NCBI GenBank assembly: GCA_021732415.1
Contig: JAKFVC010000184.1
Location: 1 to 57,008 of the forward strand
Source: Planctomycetaceae bacterium
Lineage (GTDB): Bacteria > Planctomycetota > Planctomycetia > Planctomycetales > Planctomycetaceae
DNA: 57,008 nt
Reading direction: 5' to 3'
The notes below the pieces were generated by a model. It was not told the origin of the DNA and searched no databases. It worked only from the letters and a program-made list of their open reading frames with translations. Shown in pieces: positions 49,707 to 57,008 of this stretch. The position numbers were made by a program, and so were the translations under genes. The stretch's first letter is position 1; each line of letters begins with the position of its first letter.

Positions 49707-51002
49707 TTAGCCTTCTACCCAGAGGCGGCCTTCTTGCAGCGGCACTCGATGTTTGCGGTTTTTCCATTTGACATTCCGTTCGCGGGTCTTTTCGAAGCGG
49801 TATGTCTTAAAGCCGGCGGCCAAGGCTAGTGAGCCCAACCAGGGTATTACGGGGACGTAGATTCCGTACGGAGCGGAGTCACCAATGACGAAACAGATTT
49901 TAGAATCGGTTTGGCAGACTCGCCGCAGTGCGTGCCAGACTGCCGCTAGATCTCGGAAGTAGCAGGCCACCATCAGGTGATAGGTTTTCTTACCCCCCTT
50001 AGTGAGTCGAATCTCAGCCAGTTGTTGGCAGACATCGGATAGTTCATCGCGGATGGGAGCCAGCACGGGGTCTGCAAGGATCTCTTCGAGTTTGTTTGAT
50101 CTCTCCGGAACATGTTGCGAGCACGACCTGACGAGGTGGCGCCGTACTGTTTCCTGTAAATCTCCCCACCCCGAAACTTCTCGCAAGAACGACATTTCCA
50201 ATCGCGTGGCATCTGCATAATCATAGTTGTTGGGATAAGGCGGCGACGTGATTACGAGATTCGCCCAATTGTCCGGAACACCAGCGCATGTGCGAGCGTC
50301 TGACTGCAGAAATTGCGCGTGTGGACTATCGAGCGATTGCCCCTCAAGCATGTCGCGATGAAACATTCGGGAACACGCATCAAAGGCATCCAGAGGGTCC
50401 TGCACATTGCATTTCTGCTTTTTTGGTAAGACATATTGCCATTGTGCGGTGCCTGCTTTGGACGTTTTCCGCAGGATTGCGACGAGGGTTAGCCAAGTCA
50501 GCTCCGCGGCAGGAGTCCTGTCATCCAATTTCTCTACGGCCTGACGTAAAACATCCAGGTTTTCCAGGATATCTGTGTCGTAGCACTTGTAGATCACATC
50601 GGCGAAACCCGTAGTCTGCGGTGTCAGGCTCTTCGCAGCTTTGCGGACCTCTTTGATTTTCTTTAGATACGCGGCCGGGTCCGACCTCCAATGTAATTTC
50701 GCAGCCGCGATCCTCGACACGAAGGGGTGTGCATCCACACCAAAGCTTTCAGCTCCGGTCGTTTCGGCGGCGATTAAGGTCGTTGCTGATCCCGCGAACG
50801 GGTCAAATACCCTGACGGGGCCTAAGGCTTGTGCCGCGACGATTTCTCGCTCGACCCAAGTAGCGGAAAATCCGGCGCTGTATCGGAACCAACGATGGAC
50901 CGGCAAAGTCATGTTGTTAACGAATGTCGACGATGCTTCCTCAGAGATCGTGGTTTCTGTCGCGGTATCTGGAAATAGGAGTTTTTGTTGAGACTTCGCC
51001 AT
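49707..51002 (-). CDS. DNA (amino-)methyltransferase of the R-M module
   Basis: A 431-aa class I methyltransferase. The SAM-binding motif I FDPFAGSATT is at 66-75 and the catalytic motif IV TSPPY at 252-256, so I comes before IV, with about 175 residues between that could carry target recognition. TSPPY is typical of N4-cytosine and some N6-adenine enzymes that modify exocyclic amino groups. YPNNYDYADATRLEMSFL after motif IV is a recognisable family extension. The product would protect host DNA against the downstream nuclease. The start at 51002 (MAKSQQKLLF) follows a strong hairpin at 51039-51074 that probably stops transcription from the oxidoreductase gene upstream. Confidence 0.88.
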   Translation of the reverse strand: MAKSQQKLLFPDTATETTISEEASSTFVNNMTLPVHRWFRYSAGFSATWVEREIVAAQALGPVRVFDPFAGSATTLIAAETTGAESFGVDAHPFVSRIAAAKLHWRSDPAAYLKKIKEVRKAAKSLTPQTTGFADVIYKCYDTDILENLDVLRQAVEKLDDRTPAAELTWLTLVAILRKTSKAGTAQWQYVLPKKQKCNVQDPLDAFDACSRMFHRDMLEGQSLDSPHAQFLQSDARTCAGVPDNWANLVITSPPYPNNYDYADATRLEMSFLREVSGWGDLQETVRRHLVRSCSQHVPERSNKLEEILADPVLAPIRDELSDVCQQLAEIRLTKGGKKTYHLMVACYFRDLAAVWHALRRVCQTDSKICFVIGDSAPYGIYVPVIPWLGSLALAAGFKTYRFEKTRERNVKWKNRKHRVPLQEGRLWVEG

Positions 51003-51038
51003 GCGAAGTAATCCGGTCTAGTTGTGGTGTAACAACAG

Positions 51039-51074
51039 ATGACGCGCCGAGCAAATTCCTGCTCGGCGCGTCAT
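51039..51074. terminator. Strong hairpin between oxidoreductase and R-M module
   Basis: Perfect 15-bp stem ATGACGCGCCGAGCA / TGCTCGGCGCGTCAT with a 6-nt loop. It lies 36 bp beyond the oxidoreductase stop and 37 bp before the methyltransferase start, thus separating the two transcripts. Confidence 0.8.
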
Positions 51075-51109
51075 GCTGTTCGAGTCCTGTCGAATTAATG
51101 GCCTGCGAA

Positions 51110-52495
51110 CTACCCTTGGATCTCATACCCCTTGCGTTGTTCCCGACCTTGCATCTGATGCGCTTCGGCGTCGCCGACGATTTCTTCCTTGACCGGATCC
51201 CATTCCAGTTTGCGGCCGAGGCGAATGGCGATGTTCGCCAGGTGGCAGGTCGTCATGGCGCGGTGATGGGTGTGGACGTCGGAGATCGGTTGCGTGCGAT
51301 CCTTGATGCACTCCATGAAGTTCCGCATGTGGTCGCCGGGGATCTTGCCCTTGTAGAGCTTGGTGATCGCGTCGGCGGGCAGCGGGTTCTTCTCGAGATC
51401 TTCGACGGGTTTGCCCTTCAACGAGCCGCGGCTGACGAAGATCCGGCCTTCGGTCCCTTCGATCGTCACGCCGTTGTCCCCATTGCTGCTGATCACCATT
51501 TCGATATTGTCTGGGAACACGGCCTTCACCGTGAACTCGGTGGCGGCGTTGTACCGGTTCGAGACCGTCGGCATGCCTTTCTCGAACGGCATGGGGTGCT
51601 TAGCGGTCCCTTCGATGCTCAGCGGGCCGGAATCGGTTTTACCGATCGCCCATTGCGCGATGTCGACGTGGTGCGCGCCCCAATCGGTCATCTTGCCACC
51701 CGAATATTCGTACCACCAGCGGAATTCGTAGTGCGTCCGCGATTCGGGGTAGGTCTTGTTATTGCCGAACTTGCCCTGCAGGTAGTCGGTCATGGGAGCC
51801 TGTCCCAGCCACATATCCCAGTTCAGGTTCTTGGGGACATCGGCCTTGGGGATTTCGTCGCTGGCCGGAGCCCCGCCGATGTTACATTGGACCTTGGTGA
51901 TCTTGCCCAGCCGGCCAGAATGGGCAATGGCCACGGCCGTCAGGAACTGCTGCGGAGCCTTGCCACCGTTGGCCGACATTTCGCTGCGCTGTTGCGTTCC
52001 CACCTGGAACACGCGGCCGGTTTCTTCCAGCACTTTGCGGATCTGCTTGCCTTCTTCGATTGTCAGCGTGAGGGGTTTCTCACAGTAGACGTCTTTGCCG
52101 GCCCGCATGGCTTCAATGGCAATTTTGGAGTGCCAGTGGTCGGGGGTGACGATCGTCACGACCTGGATATCCTTGCGGTCGAGGATCTTGCGATAGTCCC
52201 CGAAGCCAGCGATTTCGAAGTCCTTGCCGGTGTTGGGCTGAGCTTTCTTCACTTGTTCCTGAGCCCGGCCGACGTTGTCGGAATCGACATCGCACACCGC
52301 GGCGATATCGCCATAGCGGAAGGCCATCGGCCCGACGCCACCGCGCCAGCGATCACCCACACCAATGCAACCCACAACAGGGCGATCATTCGCGGTGTAG
52401 AAGCCGTTGGCGGTGGAAGTGGTAAACCAGTACGGCATGGAACTTCCGGCCAGAGCGGCCAGAGAAGTTTTTAACACGTCACGACGATTCAACAT
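51110..52495 (-). CDS. Tat-exported Gfo/Idh/MocA-family oxidoreductase
   Basis: A 461-aa protein. It has a twin-arginine signal, MLNRRDVLKTSLAALAGSSM. VVGCIGVGDRWRGG starts the Rossmann fold, and VVTIVTPDHWHSKIAIEAMR and GKDVYCEKPLTLTIEEGKQI give the family EKP motif (Lys-Pro near 134). The C-terminal beta-sheet domain contains the planctomycete-type segments WDMWLGQAP and RWWYEYSGGKMTDWGAHH. This branch of exported, probably NAD(P)-bound oxidoreductases is very common in Planctomycetes. ATG 52495 gives the RR motif at a normal distance. Likely acts on sugars in the periplasm or paryphoplasm (inference). A terminator follows at 51039-51074. Confidence 0.92.
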   Translation of the reverse strand: MLNRRDVLKTSLAALAGSSMPYWFTTSTANGFYTANDRPVVGCIGVGDRWRGGVGPMAFRYGDIAAVCDVDSDNVGRAQEQVKKAQPNTGKDFEIAGFGDYRKILDRKDIQVVTIVTPDHWHSKIAIEAMRAGKDVYCEKPLTLTIEEGKQIRKVLEETGRVFQVGTQQRSEMSANGGKAPQQFLTAVAIAHSGRLGKITKVQCNIGGAPASDEIPKADVPKNLNWDMWLGQAPMTDYLQGKFGNNKTYPESRTHYEFRWWYEYSGGKMTDWGAHHVDIAQWAIGKTDSGPLSIEGTAKHPMPFEKGMPTVSNRYNAATEFTVKAVFPDNIEMVISSNGDNGVTIEGTEGRIFVSRGSLKGKPVEDLEKNPLPADAITKLYKGKIPGDHMRNFMECIKDRTQPISDVHTHHRAMTTCHLANIAIRLGRKLEWDPVKEEIVGDAEAHQMQGREQRKGYEIQG

Positions 52496-52622
52496 GGTCA
52501 CGGTGAGAGCTCCTGTGAAGCGAGAGAAAGTCGATGCTGATGTCAGCGCGTGGATTGTACACGGAATTTGGTGCGAGTCTCAACTGGCGCTGGATTTGAG
52601 GCGTGATTTCGGAATGCCGAAC

Positions 52623-53531
52623 TCAAACGGATGTACCGAGGAGTTCTCGTTCGAGGCGTCTGGCTTGACGGACTTGCCGTCTTTTGAAGATTGGCCCGAA
52701 GGGTGGTAATTGAGTCCAGCACGCCCAGCAGATTTTCAGCAAGCTCATGGGTTGATATTTTGTCTGAGCTTCCTCGTCAGGATTTCCATCGTCCACAATT
52801 TGCCCGTCTGCTCTCAACATGGATTGCTGAACTCCCGCTGGTGTGAGAGTTCGCACATCAAACTGCTTCTCCAAGTGCGAGAAATCGCGCTGGTCCAGTT
52901 TTTCAAGGAGCTCAAGCAGCCGGCTAGCTTCGGTGATGTGCGGGAAGGGATATAAGGCATCGCATGGCCGACTTAAGATCATGTGCGGTGTGTTGCTGGT
53001 CCCGAGCGTTGGAAACTCGGGGGCCCGATATTGGCAACCGAAGGAGACGGTGGGCTCGGGCACTGTGATCACAGATGTGTCGGTGAGGATAAACGGGCCA
53101 ATTTCGACCGGCCTGATTGGAGCCTGTGTGGAAGGCGGCGCGGGTACTGGCGGGGCTGGCGGCGTTTTCGAGTATGAAATCTGCAGAATGGCTTTGATCG
53201 ACTTCGTCGGGTGGTAAAAAAGGAACGCTACATCCCCTGCAAATTTGTTTGACATGTGGATCTCGTAGAATAGAGCGGGAAGGAACCCCAATTCTTGCAG
53301 TTCCTCAGCCGCCCGTTTCAAGCGTTCGCGGATCGGATCGGGCAGGGGATAGCTCTCCCAGTCGACAAATTCGAGAGATGGCCGCTCTCCGCGTTTGGGT
53401 TGGTGAAAGTAGGCCCACAAGGGAATCAGCAAATAGCACAACAGGAGTAAACCGCTGCCGATCTTGAATACCAGAATCAATGGTGACAGCAATGTGAGGA
53501 GCAAGACGAACAGGAATTCCAAGAGTTTCAT
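52623..53531 (-). CDS. Membrane-anchored protein of unknown function
   Basis: A 302-aa protein. The N-terminus has two hydrophobic segments (residues 2-22 and about 24-40; LFVLLLTLLSPLILVF, then GLLLLCYLLIPLWAYF). The rest is soluble, with a Pro-rich loop near 128-142 (PPAPPVPAPPSTQAPIRP), a beta-rich central region and a helical, basic C-terminus (KRRQVRQARRLERELLG). No family recognised. I chose ATG 53531; the upstream frame to 53654 runs through repeats G and C. Confidence 0.7.
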   Translation of the reverse strand: MKLLEFLFVLLLTLLSPLILVFKIGSGLLLLCYLLIPLWAYFHQPKRGERPSLEFVDWESYPLPDPIRERLKRAAEELQELGFLPALFYEIHMSNKFAGDVAFLFYHPTKSIKAILQISYSKTPPAPPVPAPPSTQAPIRPVEIGPFILTDTSVITVPEPTVSFGCQYRAPEFPTLGTSNTPHMILSRPCDALYPFPHITEASRLLELLEKLDQRDFSHLEKQFDVRTLTPAGVQQSMLRADGQIVDDGNPDEEAQTKYQPMSLLKICWACWTQLPPFGPIFKRRQVRQARRLERELLGTSV

Positions 53532-53580
53532 CGACGATTCGTGGACCTTTCGCTGAAGACGTGAGGCGTCAGCCGAACCT

Positions 53581-53606
53581 GTAGCCTGACTCTCCGAGTC
53601 GGATGC
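53581..53606. repeat. Repeat family C, single arm (copy 6), next to family G
   Basis: GTAGCCTGACTCTCCGAGTC plus GGATG, followed about 25 bp later by the second family G palindrome (53631-53697). The same C-then-G order occurs at 2831-2969 with a similar AAGAATNATCTCACGC junction. Confidence 0.85.
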
Positions 53607-53630
53607 TCGGACGATTCGGTGGTTTAAAAG

Positions 53631-53697
53631 AATAATCTCACGCAAAGGCGCCAAGATTGAATCCCTGTATTCTTTGCGCCTTGGCGTGAGATTATTC
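53631..53697. repeat. Palindromic repeat family G, copy 2
   Basis: Arms AATAATCTCACGCAAAGGCG + CCAAG and inverse CTTGGCGTGAGATTATT around a short centre; the left arm matches copy 1 at 2897-2969. Confidence 0.9.
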
Positions 53698-53718
53698 CCT
53701 TCTACTTCGTCAACAAGA

Positions 53719-53751
53719 ACAGCCCGGTCACTGCGAGAGTCACCGGGCTGT
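53719..53751 (-). terminator. Terminator of the TIM-barrel isomerase gene
   Basis: Stem ACAGCCCGGT / ACCGGGCTGT, 35 bp beyond the stop of the gene ending at 53787. The stem sequence resembles the terminator at 3092-3122. Confidence 0.75.
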
Positions 53752-53786
53752 CAGCTACCACCATCGAATTGTCTGTTCGAGCCGAA

Positions 53787-54782
<996 letters not shown>

Positions 54783-55182
54783 GATAGCTCCAGGTGCAAC
54801 TCAGAAAGGAAGAACGGAATCTACTCCGGAGCCGCGCCGATCGACCTTGTGCAGCTCTTTGGGGGAGCAGCAGCAATACCCGATGGCGTCCACAAACCGA
54901 CTCCAGACTGGCCCGATCCGACGTGGTTGCCCGATGGGACACAGACCGGCGGCGCCATATTCAAGTCATCAAGCTAAACGCCACTGGTGCGACTGTCAAT
55001 CAACGCGCGATGTGACGGGGTGTCGATTTCTCCGAAGATTTTCGCCGGACTGCCAGACCGACAATTGCGGGACCGCAAAATTCCTGTTAAATCACCCCAG
55101 AGTAAGGTTGGAGAAGATAACATGATCGAAGTTCAGATCTCGAGTCAGCGCACTTCAGCCCGGAGGGCTGCGTAAAGGAAAG
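54783..55182. other. Divergent gap left of the family B element
   Basis: About 400 bp between the TIM-barrel gene and the family B element in front of rpiB. No gene or clear structure is visible beyond the GGAG ribosome-binding site of the isomerase gene. Confidence 0.4.
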
Positions 55183-55304
55183 TTCGACGTCATGGGAGGG
55201 TGAGGCTCCTGCCGAACCGCAAGCGTTTATCGGCCCTCGCCAGACTATGCGGTTCGGCAGGGTACCCTCTGGGTCCCTCACCCTCCCATCGACTCGAATC
55301 ACAA
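55183..55304. repeat. Palindromic repeat family B, copy 3 (inverted)
   Basis: Opposite orientation to copies 1 and 2: left edge TTCGACGTCATGGGAGGG, right edge CCCTCCCATCGACTCGAATC + ACAAA. Arms ATGGGAGGGTGAGGCTCCTG and inverse, with a duplication-like extra block near 55259-55275. The right edge touches the ATG at 55305, 12 bp before the rpiB start. Confidence 0.92.
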
Positions 55305-55316
55305 ATGGAACCTCCC

Positions 55317-55745
55317 ATGAAAATCGCCATCGGTACCGATCACGCGGGCTACGAATACAAAGAAGCCATCAAACAGATGCTGACTGCCGCAGGGCATGAA
55401 GTGATCGATTTCGGCTGCTTTTCGAACGAAAGCTGCGACTATCCATTGTTCATTCGACCCACAGCCCAAGCGGTGGTGCGCGGGGAATGTGAACGGGGGA
55501 TTGTCTTGGGAGGCTCGGGCAACGGCGAAGCCATCGTGGCCAATCGTGAACGGGGAATCCGCTGCGGTCTGTGCTGGAATCTCGATACGGCCCGTCTCTG
55601 CCGTGAGCACAACGATGCCAACATGATCTCGTTGGGATCGCGCCAGATTTCGCTCGAACTGGCGTTGGAGATCGTCAATGTCTGGCTGACCACTCCATTC
55701 GAAGGGGGACGCCATTCGCGACGGATCGCGCAGATTGATGGTTAA
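55317..55745 (+). CDS. rpiB: Ribose-5-phosphate isomerase B
   Basis: Interconverts ribulose 5-phosphate and ribose 5-phosphate in the pentose-phosphate pathway. The 142-aa protein shows KIAIGTDHAGYEYKEAIKQ at 2-20 (Asp/His contacts) and GIVLGGSGNGEAIVANRERG at 61-80. The usual catalytic Cys (CGTGIG type) is Gly65; Glu71 sits where the Mycobacterium tuberculosis-type enzymes place their catalytic Glu, so it belongs to that branch. ATG 55317 (MKIAIG) is the normal start; the in-frame ATG 55305 adds four residues and is the first base after a family B palindrome. The gene is thus translated from the very edge of a repeat. Confidence 0.92.
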   Translation: MKIAIGTDHAGYEYKEAIKQMLTAAGHEVIDFGCFSNESCDYPLFIRPTAQAVVRGECERGIVLGGSGNGEAIVANRERGIRCGLCWNLDTARLCREHNDANMISLGSRQISLELALEIVNVWLTTPFEGGRHSRRIAQIDG

Positions 55746-55752
55746 ACTGTAT

Positions 55753-55977
55753 CGTGGGACGGGTCTCCAGGCCCGTCCGTCCAGCAACATGATGCCGGGT
55801 CGATGTTGTTCTTCGGGTCTTTTTCTAGGCCGATTTTCAACAGAAGGTCGCGAAGGTCACAAAGAAGTGCGGGTCGTTATCAATCGCGATCCGCGGCCAG
55901 TGGTAAAGATTCCACCTCTTCCCCACAGGCGGCAGCGGGACGGACGGGCCTGGAGACCCGTCCCACGGAATCGGCCC
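55753..55977. repeat. Palindromic repeat family E, reduced copy 4
   Basis: Only the outer arms CGTGGGACGGGTCTCCAGGC + CCGTCCG and the inverse remain; the middle layers of copies 1-3 are missing and the centre is unrelated. Begins 8 bp after the rpiB stop. Confidence 0.88.
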
Positions 55978-56040
55978 CAAAGAATGCGAAACACGGGTTA
56001 AAAAACCCGTGTTTTCGCCGATCGAACCTGCCGCACGGTC

Positions 56041-56214
56041 TTAACCCAATGCGACGGCCAATGCCTCATTCCGTGATTCGGCACTTCGGGAACTCAGTGC
56101 CGCAAACACGAACATGATCTCTCCAAGCTGCGCGAGGATGACCGCTGCTGCGGCGTATCCTAATAGTGTCGCACCGAGAGCAAACGACAACGAGGCCAAG
56201 GCAATATATAACAT
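56041..56214 (-). CDS. Small membrane protein (DUF1328-like)
   Basis: A 57-aa protein with a hydrophobic region (LYIALASLSFALGATLLGYA and AAAVILAQLGEIMFVFAALS) forming one long or two short membrane helices, then a polar tail (SRSAESRNEALAVALG). Its shape recalls DUF1328/UPF0391 small membrane proteins, but identity is weak. AGGAGA 7 nt before ATG 56214 is a strong ribosome binding site and supports translation. Function unknown; the upstream in-frame ATG at 56292 lacks such a site. Confidence 0.65.
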   Translation of the reverse strand: MLYIALASLSFALGATLLGYAAAAVILAQLGEIMFVFAALSSRSAESRNEALAVALG

Positions 56215-56549
56215 GACGATTCTCCTGTGAGGGATTGAGCCCGTGGGGTGGATCAAACTGTCTCGCCTGCTGAAGGCGCCGACTGACACCAACGCAGATG
56301 CCGTGCCAATAGACGTCGTTCAGCAGCTGGTGAAACGACCCGGCGTGCAGATATGTGACCGGATACCAGTGGAAAACGGTCATTTTTCCTGAAAAATCGA
56401 CCGGTTTTGTGAGGTGCCGGGGCGACAGATGGTCGCAGCCGTGCCATTGTGACCGGTGAGTGGCCGCTGGGACGTCACAAAGAAGACGTGTTCAATTCAT
56501 TAAGAATTGACGCTCCAGAGTCGTCATGAGAGCCCATTCGTGAACTCGC
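56215..56549. other. Gap upstream of the small membrane protein
   Basis: No gene supported. A short inverted stretch around 56378-56410 (GGTCATTTTTCCTGAAAAAT followed by CGACCGG) could form a hairpin; otherwise nothing recognised. Confidence 0.35.
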
Positions 56550-56671
56550 GGCGAGGCTCTGCCGAGCCTGTAGCCTGACTCTCCGAGGCGGGCGTATGAG
56601 GACGAAGACTACCCGACTCGGAGAGTCAGGCTACGGGTTCGGCAGAAACCTCACCCTTCCATGACGTGGAA
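56550..56671. repeat. Family B palindrome with a family C element inside
   Basis: Outer family B arms (left GCGAGGCTCTGCCGAGCC, right GGTTCGGCAGAAACCTCACC + CTTCCATGACG) enclose a family C palindrome, GTAGCCTGACTCTCCGAGGC ... ACTCGGAGAGTCAGGCTAC, at about 56570-56634. The B arms are degraded relative to copies 1-3. Confidence 0.82.
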
Positions 56672-56911
56672 ATTGCCGGCAGCGCGTAACACTTCAGCCA
56701 TTTTGCGCAGCATTACTTGGGGAGCGATGTCGCGTCGATAGGTCGCGGTCAAGTGTTGACAGCGCATCCACTCGGTATGGAGTTGAACCGACAAAACGCC
56801 TTCGACTTCTCCGAGCTTGCTGCGTAACACCTCGATCTGCTCGGCGGACGTTTGGAATTCAAGATGATCGAAGATGAGGGTAAGCTCAGCGTCGTCACTG
56901 GGGAATTGCAT
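56651..56911 (-). CDS. Small hypothetical protein
   Basis: An 86-aa protein of unknown function. Alternating helices and strands (ELTLIFDHLEF, QIEVLRSKLGEVEGVLSVQL, QVMLRKMAEVLRAAG) suggest a small ferredoxin-like alpha/beta fold, without metal-binding Cys. The last codons and TGA stop (NFHVMEG then stop) are contributed by the right edge of the family B element at 56550-56671, so the original C-terminus may have been lost. No strong ribosome binding site is visible upstream of ATG 56911, and the gene remains tentative. Confidence 0.5.
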   Translation of the reverse strand: MQFPSDDAELTLIFDHLEFQTSAEQIEVLRSKLGEVEGVLSVQLHTEWMRCQHLTATYRRDIAPQVMLRKMAEVLRAAGNFHVMEG

Positions 56912-56969
56912 TGGACGTCACTTGGAGAAAGATTTGAATGAGTTCCAAGCAGTTCTTTGCGCTGATTTT

Positions 56970-57008
56970 GCTCCCTCGCCCTGGTACTCCGGGGAGAGGG
57001 GCTGGGGG
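56970..57008. repeat. Repeat family Q, copy 2 (inverted, truncated by window end)
   Basis: GCTCCCTCGCCCTGGTACTC followed by CGGGGAGAGGGGCTGGGGG, the reverse complement of the arm at 200-248. The element continues beyond the window. Confidence 0.75.

Noticed and set aside
49701-49767. ATG at 49767 as start of the restriction gene
   Set aside because: It would overlap the methyltransferase gene by 61 bp and add a basic stretch without function; ATG 49701, 5 bp after the stop, has a better-placed ribosome site.

Overview
The window reads as chromosomal DNA of a planctomycete. Evidence: a DUF1559 pseudopilin-like protein with an H-x9-DG C-terminus, a LEPR-x-LL N-terminal motif on a secreted protease, DUF1080, ThuA, NHL and Gfo/Idh/MocA proteins with Tat or Sec signals, two sulfatases, LL-diaminopimelate aminotransferase (DapL), flavin-dependent thymidylate synthase (ThyX), and a PurS-PurL fusion. 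No rRNA, tRNA or CRISPR array was seen, and no prophage or transposase gene. The lineage call is inference from gene content.

Layout. 0.3-2 kb: ECF sigma factor and zinc-finger anti-sigma factor. 2-8 kb: small secreted, lipid-linked or membrane-anchored proteins, a NUDIX protein and a pseudopilin. 8-13.3 kb: a large membrane protein fused to a spermidine-synthase-like domain, thyX, rpsR, a cupin. 13.7-19.2 kb: DUF1080 protein, LEPR protease, rnc, mutM, NHL protein. 19.3-23.1 kb: SDR, dapL, a membrane-anchored unknown, a DinB-fold protein. 23.3-28.8 kb: a GntR(YtrA-type)/ABC ATPase/permease operon with a clear operator, a Fur-family regulator with its own palindrome, a GGQ release-factor-like protein and a Uma2 nuclease-fold protein. 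28.9-36 kb: gnd, tyrA, an NAD-epimerase and purL. 36-41.4 kb: an esterase-like hydrolase, two sulfatases and a convergent ThuA protein, which look like catabolism of sulfated or esterified glycans. 41.8-48.8 kb: fabI, a Gly/Tyr/His-rich secreted protein, a DUF2314 protein, an M28 peptidase and oxidoreductases. 48.8-51 kb: a two-gene restriction-modification module. 51.1-57 kb: a Tat-exported Gfo/Idh oxidoreductase, a sugar-phosphate-isomerase-like TIM barrel, rpiB and small hypotheticals.

The most unusual aspect is the intergenic DNA. Nearly every gap carries a long imperfect palindrome. At least fifteen sequence families can be told apart by eye, and several recur two to seven times in the window. 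They nest: family C sits inside B, G inside C, H inside P, and D carries a second copy of its own outer arm. They also touch genes: three genes take their stop codon from such an element, and rpiB begins at the exact edge of one. Two candidate operons, sigma/anti-sigma and ABC ATPase/permease, are split by them. No mobilising protein is encoded here, so how these elements spread is open. Repeat families are named A-S in the entries for cross-reference only.
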